A stretch of DNA of 64,000 nt from Pelecanus crispus (taxonomy: Eukaryota; Chordata; Aves; Pelecaniformes; Pelecanidae). Each line of letters opens with the position of its first letter. Position 1 is the stretch's first letter. The translations under genes and the position numbers were made by a program. The notes beneath the pieces were generated by a model. That model was not told where the DNA came from, made no database searches, and worked only from the letters and a program-made list of their open reading frames with translations. Below, in pieces: positions 26,065 to 38,800 of this stretch. The stretch lies in the NCBI RefSeq assembly GCF_030463565.1, contig NC_134643.1, positions 47,964,221 to 48,028,220 on the forward strand, in the 5' to 3' direction.

Positions 26065-26499
26065 AGTGTTTGCACAAACACGGGTTTGGTGAACTACTTG
26101 TGAGCTCACTTTTAATACTGGGGAGTTAACCTGAAAGCAGAAAAAAAGGATTTTCAGTGCTATTACCTCAGAAATAATTTATCATTTGAGCGAGACCTGG
26201 GCTTCAGAGATAGAAAGCTTTAAATTTAGAAATTAATTTAAAAAATCAAATTCTTCACTATGCTGGCAGATGTAGGCTGCCATTTGTTTTGAATGTGTTC
26301 CCTTCAGTGCAAATGAAACCCCAGAGAATTCATCCAAAGAGAGTTTTCTCAACCTGTACGTACAGTCATGACATTTTAAAGACTGTCGCTACGGAGCACC
26401 TGAGATTGCACCCTAGTAAATGAAGCTGACCACTTCTCGCAGGAGAGCCATGATCAGTGAGAGAAGAGAAACAAACAACTTTTTTTTTTTTTTCTGCGG

Positions 26500-26871
26500 T
26501 TACAAATCAGACTCTGGCATATCAGGCATATCTGCCATCAGGTACCCAATACCATAACGTCCATTCGGAGCAGTATCCAGAGTTGGTGATCCAGTCTGTT
26601 TTCGATATATGTTTTTGCCAAAATTTGGAGACGGCACTTCACTTGGACTCTTCCCATGAATCAGACTTGTATTATCTCCCTCCAGATTAACAGGTTCCTT
26701 TATTATCCGGCCTCTTTTGTAGGATACAGATGCCAAACTACCAGAGCTGTCATCAATAAGGTTGCAACGGCGCACCATGAAGACTATTGGGACTGGCAGT
26801 ATGGCCAATACCATCAGCGATATACAGACAATCATTCCCCATGTTGGATAGCTGTGGAACTCTTCCGTAGC
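26500..26871 (-). CDS. SLC6A15: SLC6A15 coding exon 12 (residues 607-729 and TAA stop)
   Basis: 372 nt. The acceptor is TTGCTCAG and the stop TAA is at 26502-26500. It encodes TM12 (about residues 618-638), the VSYKRGRI stretch just inside the membrane, and a cytosolic tail rich in Ser, Pro and Gly that ends PESDL. The tail has a short MADMPDMP sequence just before the end, with a repeated DMP that I do not recall from mammals. The stop is followed by a 13-T tract on the plus strand (A-rich in the mRNA), directly after the coding end. Confidence 0.97.
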   Translation of the reverse strand, partial: ATEEFHSYPTWGMIVCISLMVLAILPVPIVFMVRRCNLIDDSSGSLASVSYKRGRIIKEPVNLEGDNTSLIHGKSPSEVPSPNFGKNIYRKQTGSPTLDTAPNGRYGIGYLMADMPDMPESDL

Positions 26872-29800
26872 CTGAGCAACCCAAGAGAAAAAATATTATA
26901 CATGTTTACTTAAAAAAGAGCACATCTGCAGTCCTCACCAAGGTGTGCAGTTTTCAAACACATACTCATCTTTTTGTCACCTTGCACCCACAATGTGGGC
27001 ACCGCTACAGCTATCAAATTTGACCAGTCATGGAGCTGTAGGCTTACTACGATCTTTCTGCCAGTGAGTAGGACCAAAACACTGCCCCACAGTTTCTGAG
27101 ATGCTCAGAGCACTCTAGTAGAGCCCAAATCAAGATTTTCACATTCAGCCGTCTTCTATATTTGTCTGTAGTTGCTCCCTAATCCTTTAAAGGATATTCA
27201 GAACAGACAAGTGGGCAGTGGTGTCTGTAACTGTGCCTGGAAAGTAAGTCTTTGTCCTGCAGGCTAATAGCTGGTCTAGACAGGGACTATCACAGATCAC
27301 CCTGTGTAACTGTTCTACTTTGTATAAACTTCATGCAAACTACAACACATTTACTGGGGCAGTGACTGCACCCCACACCTACTGCATCCATGAATCACTG
27401 GCCAAGAGGCTGTTTGCCTAGTAGCTCAATTAACATTTAATTTTATACACAGAAAGGAACGGTATGTTTGGTATTCTAAGATATTTCTCTTTCTGATTTT
27501 CGAGGGCAAGAATCAAACATAACAAGAGGTTTTTTTCTGAGAATCCCAAGAAAGTAGCAGTCTGCTCTACCTACAGTAAAGCCAACCTCTTGTATTTACA
27601 CTTTACCTCTCTTTGCTGCCATTTTCCCCCACTGGCTAATTTGGACAATTGCTCTTTCAGAAGGGTCCCTGAAATTCATTCATCTGACATTTTATGCTCC
27701 CTGTATGACAAGCCTGTAGAAACAGCTGAGGGCTGATGAGCCTACAAACTAGCACAACTCTTAGAAGTTACCTTGGCTGAATCTCTTTTTGGAGCAACAC
27801 GCAGAACTGACTCTGCTGTTCACACATACAAGGGTTTTTTGGTTTTTTTTTTTTTACAAATCAAACATTCTTATCAGAGATGCAGTTTTAATGCAGCTGT
27901 TACCTACAATGTGATATGTGTTCCCAAAGGGGAAAATTTATGACATGGCTAAATCTCAATATTTAATTCTACAGAAAAAACTGATGTGATATCTGAAATG
28001 ATTTATTCAGCCTTATCACCCAACTGGTTTCTGCCATAAAATAAGACTTAATGAAAGTGAACAACCTCTCCCACCCTTAAGAATTTCTTCAACATACATC
28101 AACAAACTAGAAGTCACAAAAAGCATGAAAGTTTGTGTTAAGCAGTTATATTTTAAAGCAGAACTACTCTAAAATTAAAAACTGGTTGGTTTTACATTAT
28201 TTTTACTTGAGATAAAAACAACCATGTCATTATTTATACTGATTTTTACTTTCTAATTGCAAGTTGTTTGTCTTTTCATGTACTTCTGAAATACTTCAGT
28301 TATGATCATTATGATGGTTATGGCATCTATTACATACATACCGTATCTTCAATCCAAGCATTGTAGCCAGGAGGACTTAATCCCATTTGGACAATACTAG
28401 CTACCAGCAAACATAACAATACCAAAGGTGAAACATACTTCCACATGTAGTAATAATACTGGCTTGGAGAAAACCCAAGCATATCCTTCAGATCCTCCAT
28501 AAATCTGTGAAGGGAATAAAAGGTTATTGTTAGTGCCTACACTGAGATTTCAAGTACTATAATTGATACATAGCACCTAATTTGAGGGAACACACTGAAA
28601 AAATGCATGTATAGAAATAGCTGCAGTTTAGATTACTTGATGGGCTGAAAAACAGAGCTTGTATTACTAGTTCAGAACAGATGAAGAGAAGGAATCGCTA
28701 CACAGTGCAGTAACTTAGTAAACTGCTTGCTGGACCGTGCTGGAAAGATATTTAAACTCACCTTTCTTTTATAAGATTCTTTTTACATATTCTTATATTG
28801 TCTACCGGGTTGTTTACTAAGGCATGTATCATCACTTTTGGGGACATACACAGCCAGCACATCTTACAGATTCTGCAAAATTAATTTCGAACCCACATGT
28901 GTGCAGCAGTGTAAAAAATAACTTTATTTATAAGCTATGGTTTGCATCATATAAGTTGCTGAAATAAAACTTTGTGAAGTTTTAAATCTGCCTCCTTGTG
29001 CCTCAAAATTGCAAGTTATGATATGAACAAAACTCCTATTTTTGTACTCTTGACGGAGGAATACATGGTTCCAGAGCCAGCAGAAAAAGACAGAATATTT
29101 TTAGAATTCTTTTGGAGTGTGCACAAGCACTGATTCTGTTTTAACTGCCTTGTGGTTCCACTCCCTTTTGAAGCGTGCGTCTCAAAGAAGCTCTTACAGC
29201 AATAAATATGTTTTCAAAGCAGTTACACATGTGAAGCTACTGTCATATAAACTCTCAAAAAACTTTCTGAACTGCAAAAACTGGGATATTCTGTCCTTTG
29301 TTTACACTGCAATGTAACACATTGTTAAAAAGCAGCTGAATTTACAAATGGATTGTGTCCTCTACAGATAGCCTTTTCTTTTCTGGGATCTCCAGTTCTT
29401 CATCCAGTTAAACATAAATCTATTATCTTCGCTTTAAAGTCTCTCATCATCTCCATCCTACTTATCCTCTTTTAAAAGCTACAAAGCTCCTTTAGCACCG
29501 ATTCCAGTATGACTTATTTTCCTTCTTGGCTATTATCTGATCAAAGACAATGTGTCTAATAAGAAATATGTATGGATCTTCAGCTATGAGGAGGACCCCT
29601 TGGTGCTATTACAGCCAACAACAACCTCAAGTTGTTGATTCTGGCAGTTTTTGCAAAGAAGAATGCTAGGTTCCTGAAGAAAGATATTCTGGAGAAATAT
29701 GCATTGGAAGAAATATTATGAATACCCCAGAGGGAAGTCCAGGTGGCTGTTATGAATGAGAAATTTGTCTGTTAACTTTTCACTATATCCTGTCAGAACC

Positions 29801-32800
29801 CTTTCTGAAAACATGAGTCAACTGCACTCTGATTCAAAACCAAAGTATTACCACATTTTAGCTATTCCTAAATACCAACTTCCTCGCAGGTTAAGTTGCT
29901 GACTTCTGGCCTGTCTACCTCCCTTCACAGTGGAACTCTACCTGACTGGAGACTGCCTACCTGATACCCAGGTCATCTGTTTCATCTCTTGTTTGCATGT
30001 GTAAAAACATCTACATGGTGTTTTCATGTCTATGTGATCAATTATAGGATTACACATGTGGCCCAAGTGGGAATTCTCCCTTAATGAGGAAGCAGACCAG
30101 GCACTACTTGCGTAGACCAGAAACAATGTCTGGAAACCATAAAGCTAAGTTTTCTTGTTATAGTTATATTTCATTATGGTGAAGGACTGGCTGATTACTC
30201 AGATGGAACAAGTGAAAATTGAAATGAAAACCCACCCATTCTATGTCACCCTTTGTACATCCAAAGGAATCACAGATGTTTAAATTACTTCGGCGTGCTA
30301 GTGTAGCATACTCTGTTTTATCTGTGGATGGCATGAGTTACTTTTGATATGAACTCTTCTATTCCTTATGTGTGGCACACATTGATCTCCCTTGGTGAAC
30401 ACATTCTGGTGATTTTGGTCAGAAGACGTAAAAAAATCAGAGGGACTTGACAGTCTTTTCTCTTCAGCCATCACTGACAGAAGGTCACTTATCTTCATTG
30501 TCAATTGTGCTGCTTCCAAGTAAGTTTTGACCCTATTCTTTGCTATCATTTCCGCTATTTCCTCTCTCAAAACTAATGCAAAGAACAATTAATTGCTACA
30601 ACACCCCAAACTAAATCTAGTTCATAAACTGAAACTTTCTTATTGTTACTGCCATTAGAGTTTGCTTTGTCGTTTCTCAGGCTGCCTGGAATACTCCTGG
30701 TCTGGTCAGAATACTCATCCTCATCTGCTGCTTAGACCATGGTTATTACCTCTTGAAATCTTTCTCTTGCTGTCTTATTTCTATATAAATTCCTCATACT
30801 TGCATATCCAGCCTCCTTTCTAACTCTCTAATTTTGCCTCTTTTACTGCATTCTCCTCTCTTCGGATCTGTTGCAATTTCTCTTTGGGTTTCACTACACT
30901 GTCTGGATACAGTATATCTTGCTCCAAACCTGTTCTTAAAAACAGACTCAATTCACCTCCCGATTGACCCACTTTCTACTTACTTGTATTTATGTGTAAA
31001 TCACAAATACTTCATGCAACATAGTTAATATAGTAATAATTATTGTAATGAATACTGGTTTTATCGACAGGAAGATACATTTCCTTCACTTACTTGTCTA
31101 TTCCATAAATTCGAGTGACTGCAATATTCTCCAAAATTACTACAATAAGCAGGGGCAGAGTAGCTGAGTAGTCATCAAACATCGTCACAAAATAATTTCC
31201 AGAGCGCTGCACAAAAATCAGGCCAATAAAAAATGCTACCAAGCAGCAGATGACTGGAATAAAGGACAGAAATGTGAGTTCTAAGTATAACAAAGTTCCA
31301 TAGACAAAGAGGAAATAAAGAGATTTCAAACCAGTGAAGATATAAAATGCATTATTTCATATAATCAGAGTTGATAACATTTTCCTTTCTTTTGGAGGGG
31401 GGTGTGTGTCTCAATTTTAAGAGTATTAGGAATCCTACCTATTCCCTACATCACAGAAAAGTTATGAAATTAGAATTGCTGGAATTGTCATATTACAGCA
31501 GTCCTGATTAAACAGCACAGATTAATCAAGTGACTGTTTCTCATTAAACATTTAACTTAATGTGAACGCAAGGCTAAAATAAACAGAACTGGCAAGATAA
31601 ACATCATACATGATGTTACCTGGTCACTAGATCACTTTTTGGAATTTAGAAGTGAAAAGAACCAAAGTTTCCGACTATGATTCTCAAAAATAAAAAAGCT
31701 GAATAGGCTTCCCCTAGATCATTCACAGCATGAATTTCCATTAGAGTCTGTCTAAATGTAGTTGTGCACTAAGCAACAAAATTTCTGCCCCTTCTTTTGT
31801 TTAGGGACAACCTGAAATAGATTTCTTGAATGCTTGATCCTGCATAATGAATCTCAATGTAATTTTTTTTCTACTAAATTCATTAAGAATAGGACTGAAT
31901 GCTTAAGTAGCCATAAAATAAGTGACATTTCAATAAATTGTGAAATCAATTGTATGCTGAGCACCAGTATAAGACTGATTCTCCCACTTGAAGTGCCCTT
32001 TTTTCCTCCACTGAGAACTTAGGCTAAAGACACATCTAAGCAGTCTAAAATTAGGTGAAATTAATCTGGGCCAAAGTATAAAATATCCTTAGAGAACACA
32101 CCCATTGCATAAATCCCAGATAATTAGTATTGATTAAAGTAGCAAAAGGAAGACAATGACACTTTTTAAAATACTATGGTATAAGACCAATCACTTTTTT
32201 CAACCTTGTAGTAACTATTGTTATAATGACTTTCAGAGAATAGAAATTTAGTTAAAGATCATTATAAATCGATGTGAATTCCTAATGCTAGGTGACAAAA
32301 CCAGAAGAACACAGATAAAATTCCCCCAAACTGAGTCTCATTAACCACACTGAGTTTTGTTACTGAACCTAAGAAAAGAATTAGACCATCAGAACCATGT
32401 GTATGTCAATTCAGAAATCCTTGTTATTCTTACGTTCTCCCATCATGTCTTACCATTACCAAAAATATGCATCTTTAGTTGTAAACTAAGGTTTTGGTAG
32501 GTGTACTCATCATATCTCAGCACATACACACATGCAGACTCCAGTTTGGAAATAACTGAACTCAGTTCAATTTGGAATTCCCTGAACTCAACAGGGACTG
32601 AACTGGAACCATGGTGCAAAAAGTTGCAAATGTGTTCACACTTCTGCAGAAATTGAAGATTTGTGGTTTCTAAGCACAAACTGTAGTGCAGGCATAATCC
32701 TTCCTAAATCCCACTGATACTGCATGAAGTATAACCCAGACATTTCAATTTCAGAAGTTAATTATAAGTTGTAATCCTTTGAGTACAACTGAGTTTAGCA

Positions 32801-35800
32801 AAAATCATGCATGCATAACACTTAAAAAAAATTATTCCTTTATCTTAATAGGGTTTTTTTGTCAAATGCAGTAACAAGGAATGACTGTAAAATGCTCTAT
32901 TACTCCAGAGTAATAACTATGTATCATGATATTTGCATATATACTTAGGGAAAACAGCTGATTTCTAAATGTCACACTGGTTATTCAATAAGAATTTAAG
33001 AGCTAATTTTAAAAAAAAACCACAAGTACTCAATAGGTTAGGACTTCTGAAAAATCAGTTGATTAATCTTTATGAAGGATTTTATTCTTAGATCTAGCAA
33101 AGTAAAAAAACACATCTTCTGTTAAATATTACTTATTATCTAAGTATTCAGCAGTCAGGAAAGAGCAGTGCTCTGCTGCATCAGAGGTTAACTCCTAGAA
33201 AATACATTATTATTTCCTTCATAGAGTTAGATAATGTTAAAGCAGCTTATTGTGTTTTTTATTTTCTATCCCTCCTGTCACAGGTATTGATATGAAATCC
33301 GAATTTGCATCCCTTGCAGCTGTCCTGAATATTTTCAGAAACCTAACTTTCACATTTTATGCTGATGTTCTAGCTCAAAAAGAGAAATTGCTACAAGACC
33401 ATCAGAGCTACATGAACAAGCTACACCTCACATAACTTCAGGCATTTAAAAAAAAAAACCCAGACATCTTGTTTAAGACCCTTTCCACATTCAACAGGGA
33501 AAAACGTGTTCCTCTACAGAGTAACTGTACTGATTTTTAACATAATAAACATTTCATCATAAAGATTTCATTGGCCTACTCAGCACTCATTCATAGTAAT
33601 TTGCAATGTATCTTCATTCTTTCCTTTTGCTTTGTTTGCCTGATCTGTGACATAGGCTGGAATGGAAAGAATTCTGGAATAGCTCAGAAGGACTGACCAT
33701 ACAGAAACTTTTAACAGAAATCCTCCATTAAAATTTAAGTTCTAGGATCTTCCTGTTCTTGTAGCATTCAGGAAAAGGTTTTACTTGCAGATACTAATGT
33801 GCCTGTGCATGGAAGTACAGTCTGGAATACAGTGATTTACTGCTCTGTAAAATGTCAGCACTGAAAAACTTTCATGTCAGAAAACAAGAATTCATACTCT
33901 CAAAAAAAATTTTTGGCTTACTGCTCTAGTGAGAAAAGAAAGTTTGTGCAACTCACCAGTAAGAATTTCCTTCCTGACTTTGAAGGTATCAACAATGGGT
34001 GTGATGATGCCTTCAATGGTTCCAAACATACTTCCAAGTCCCAAATTTACCAACATGAGGAAGAACATGACTGACCAGAAGGGAGAAGCAGGGAAGTGGG
34101 TCATTGCTTCTGTAAAGGCAATAAAAGCTAAACCAGTTCCTTGAACCGCCTGTCAGTGAGAAAAAATCCACGTTATTATTCATGGACAGCATTTTTTTTT
34201 TCTAGTGTAACAGTCTGACTTCATGTTCATGCAATGTGATTGATTAAATCTTGGAGTGGGAAGCTGCTATCTAATATGTGATTCTTCCAAACCTGACAAC
34301 TTAAGGATTTGGCTGAGAATCTGTAAGTTGATTGATGTTAACAACACACTTCTTACTCTCTTTCATTGATAATTTTGCATGAGAGCTATTATACAGGACT
34401 TCTGCAAAACACACTCTGTTCTCCCTAGTAAGTATATAAAGGACTTCATTTCTATACCTATTTGTTTCAAATTTAAATGGCAGGAATAGTACACAAACTT
34501 AATGTCTAAGTCACTGATTTGACATTTTAGCTTCAGATACTGGTGCAACTACATAGAGGTCAATGTTTAAAACTGGAATGCCCTCTGAAAAAGCTAGAAA
34601 AATCTCTCTTCTTTTACAGATCTGGTTTACTGTAAAGATTTCAAAACATGGTGATATGCATTAAGCAATTATATAATAAGTAAAGAATAACTTTTTTACT
34701 TTCTAGTGAAGTAGTATTTATATTTAATAATTGTATCTTAACATCAGAAGACATCAGGTTGAGATGTTGAATAGTTACACCTCTGTTTAGTCTTTGGAAA
34801 AATCCTCATGCTCAGTTGTAAAAAACAGAACTTTAAAACCTCATGAGGAGAGCGATATAATGATCAGAATATATTATAAATCAGTGAAGCCTATATTTGG
34901 GTCCAATGTCTTAAAGTCCTCAGGTGAGCCAGAATGTGACCCTGCACAGAACGATGTTTTCATATGGATCTCTAGAGGTGCACTGCTCATAGGTACACTG
35001 TATTGATACTCTGTGTAAGTATACTTCACAGTTTATTTCACGCTTACAGATACTCATCTGTTCATAATCTCTGTATTTAAGACTTACTTATTACTCTCAC
35101 CTTGTTAAGTTCATCTTCAATTTGACAAGATTTCAGACCGAGAGAATCAAACTCTTCCTCTTTTACTTTCTGAATAATGTCATAAACTAAATTGTAATCT
35201 TCTGCTGTAATGCTTGAGAAATTGATATGATGTGGGATCATATCCTGGCTCAGATTGCCTATTTTCAAAAGTTTTAAAATCTTCTCTGAATTTCTGTAAA
35301 ACACAATAAAACAGAGAAATCAAACTCGATGATCTGTGTTAATTCATATATGAAATATACCATAAAAATAATTTAAAAAAGAAATGGATATTCATACTGG
35401 ATAACACATTTTTCATTTATGATATTGGCTTTGAAACCCAGAACTGCAAACACCACCAAAGTTGCCAGCACAGAAGTGAAAAAATTGATGAAGGACACCA
35501 GTACAGCATCAAAATGGCAGTTGTTGTCTCTCTTGTTGTAGCTTGAAAAGGCAATGACTCCACCAAATCCAAGCCCTAAGGCAAAGAACACCTGAGTAGC
35601 AGCTTCTCTCCACACCTTGGGCTCCAGCATTATTTCAAGCTGTTTGAAATTAGATATAATACGTGTCAGCTATAAAATGCATTTCTATTATATGAAAAGA
35701 CAACAGAAAAAAAACAGGAAGACAACCTACATCACAAAATGCTAATTTTCATTATGATACAATGAAAGCTGAATGTGACACCTAAAGTTGAGCAAACTTA

Positions 35801-38800
35801 TCGGCCAGAATTTCTATTGATTTTATACGATATAATCCTTAAAGAGAAACAGAGTATGTTCTGAACAATGACACACTACTGGAGCTATATGATTATTGAA
35901 CTAGCAGCTAGTTATACTGTGAAATAAGAGATAACATCAGTCTTTTTTCTTTTTTTTTTTTACAGTACGTGTATTAGTACATTTTACAGTACATGTTGTT
36001 AGAATTGAGATTTATTTTGGGATGACCAACTCTCTTACGAATGCAGTAAGTATGTTGAAAGGTGTTTTGTTGTTATTTTTCAAAAAAGAAAAAATGACCA
36101 TGCGATACACATGCTTACATGGAATTCTATTACATGCAAATATGTAAAGCAAAATGCAACACATGAAATAAACACTGGCCACCACAATCTGTGTAGTCCA
36201 CAAGTCAAATCTCCCTTAAGCTAGATGCCTTGAATTTACCCTAAGTTAAATGGGTCAGGTATTTGAGGGACAACTAAGCCTTTTATCAAAAAATTGAACT
36301 GTATTGCTCTTTCAGATGACCATACATCAAGAAATATCTTTGTTAAAGTTATGAGTCATCATCTGTCCATCTCAGATCCTTCTAGATAATGAATCATAAA
36401 AAAGAAGTACATGTGAAATTTGAACACTAGATTTTCTCAAGTTGATTCAGGGCCTCCATTCATTTAACAGTGAAAGACCTTACTTCTGTCAATGTGTTGG
36501 GGTGTTTTGCCTTTTTTTTTTAAACCTTAGGCTTATCAAAAACAGTAAAACTAAAAAACATCAGCATAGAGGCCAGCATAAGAAAATTGTCTTACTCTGG
36601 GGCAGGGGGAAGTCTGCTATTGTTATGATAACATTTTGAAAAATTTTCTAGTTTCCCATAAAGGTGTAATATTTATTACAGATAGGTAGCAGATAACTTC
36701 TTTATTCTTTTACCTATGGCTAAAATACAACATTTTTTGGGGGGGGGGGGAAAGGTTTATGACAATAAACTTGTTCCTCACTTAAAATTTTTGTTATAAT
36801 TACAATGCACAAGTAGCTACTGCACATAGTTCAATCTGCCTGTATCACACAGTCATGCTAGAGTTTTCCACTAGAGGGAGCTCGAGGAATAGTCTTAATT
36901 TTACCAAATCTGAAAATGGTTTAAGAATCGAAACACTTCTCGCTTTCTGCAATGTATCACTTGGTGTCATCAAAGGTAGTATGTTCTCAGATACACATTG
37001 CCTAGCATTTCAAAATAAACTTGTAACTGATTTGCTATTATAAGATATTTTCTGTGAAATTTTGGGGGCTCTGTATTCAAGCTTCGTACAGTCGTACAGT
37101 TTCACTGCAGTAGTTGACTTCAGTGGGCTCTCCATATACCTTTCTTTAGGTTTTTCATTAAAGCTATTATAAATAATTTCTTCTTTGTTCCTCAACCACA
37201 TCAAAGAAAGAAATTCTCCCCTTCTTCATTAGCCCTGTCCTCTCACACCTGCACCAATGTGTGCCAGTCCTCTGCTGCGCTGACACAACTCTGTGGGAAT
37301 GTGTTCTGATTGTCTGTGGTCAAAATGTGGTCGTTTGCTGAGTTAATCGAGGCTGAAAAGATGTTTCTCCCTGCCCCCTCATGTCTATCTACCTGGATTA
37401 TTTTCAACCTAGATCAGTTGAGCAATTATTTTTACCATCTGCCTGCCCAAATAAACAGCACAATGGAGCAAATGGAAACAACAAGGGGGGCGAATCTGAA
37501 TTCTTTCAGGTAGTTTCATACAAACCTACAGTCCAAATTAGTGCTCAAGTACAGAAACAATCAGAGGTTATAATGAAAATATTTTTGAAGGTTTATATTC
37601 ACATATACTGTATGTGACATATAGGCCTCCTATCCTCGAATTTAAGCCAAAACTTAAATTTTGAGATACAGAACTGGAAACCAGTAGAAGAAATTAAAAG
37701 CAATTTTAATTAATTTATAATTAAGTTATAACTACAAAATAAGCATCAGCTGCAACTTATTTTAGGTCTAACTTATTAAAGATGAAATAGAGAAGAGTGA
37801 CGAGGTGCTGATATTCAAGGGGAGTTTCAGTGTTTACTTTCCTTCAGTATCTAGTGGTACTTCCCTAGTTAAAGAAAAGATTAATACTGTTGTTGAGAAA
37901 CCAAATTATAACTTTGAGGCCTGTATTCCATCTCTGCTACAGACTTCCTCTTCATCAATAAGCACTGCATTTCTCTGTTCCTCGGATTTCCCAAATTTGC
38001 CTGAGCAGCCTGCAAGTTCCTGCAGAACCATGACTCTAAAGCAGTGACAGTGAGTGAAGCAGAGCACAACTGCATATTACAATGCAAGAAATAACAATTT
38101 GATAGCTAACAAAGGTCATTTTTATGGGATGACAGTTCTCCATGGACTCAAAACACCTGGAATCAAAACAACTGACAACACCCCTGTCATCTGGCCTTAG
38201 CCACTATGTGCATTGATTTTAATGATCTTAGTATCTAACTTTCATTTTTGAAACATCAGTCCTGTTCTGCTCAACTGTATTATGAAATGCACTTGTTGGA
38301 CAGTCCTGTAGCATAGTTACAAGCACTTGAGATAGGTGTGGGTAGAATTTAGCTCTTCAGGCTAAACAATGATTTGTAACACCCCTTCTCACCTCCATAG
38401 TTATAAAATCGGAAGTTCTGTAAGACACATTCCCAGTAAAAATGCTGACAGTAAAAAATGTATGCTTAGACCTGCTGCTGTCTTGGCATGACAACCATAT
38501 AGAACATGGTAAGGAAAGCTGAGTGGCACTTACACTACTTTTACAAGATGAAGAGAGCATTAAAGACAGGTCTCCTGTACTTTTGGGCCACTATGCAAAC
38601 CTCACTAATTTATTTCTAAAAAGGGACAAATTTGTCCCCTTTCAAAAGGGACAAATTAATTATGTAAATCCATGACAGCATTCAAGGTAAGGCATTTCAC
38701 TGTGACATCCCAGAACTAGGCATTTCAGCCCTAGAGAATGGCAAAATTTAATATTTGTTTCTCTTTTCAGTATTTAGAGCTTTCTAAGCATCCTAAATCA

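Larger units (their letters stand above)
25359..26499 (-). other. SLC6A15: SLC6A15 3'UTR, likely extent
   Basis: Sequence after the stop is AU-rich. Candidate poly(A) hexamers on the minus strand are ATTAAA at 26116-26111, AATAAA at 25523-25518 and AATAAA at 25364-25359. The last two lie just before a CR1 fragment at 25,185, which is a reasonable outer limit for the conserved transcript. The interval also contains two Pumilio-type octamers and an AUUUA motif near 25,725. The true cleavage site cannot be chosen from sequence alone, and the UTR could be longer. Confidence 0.45.
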
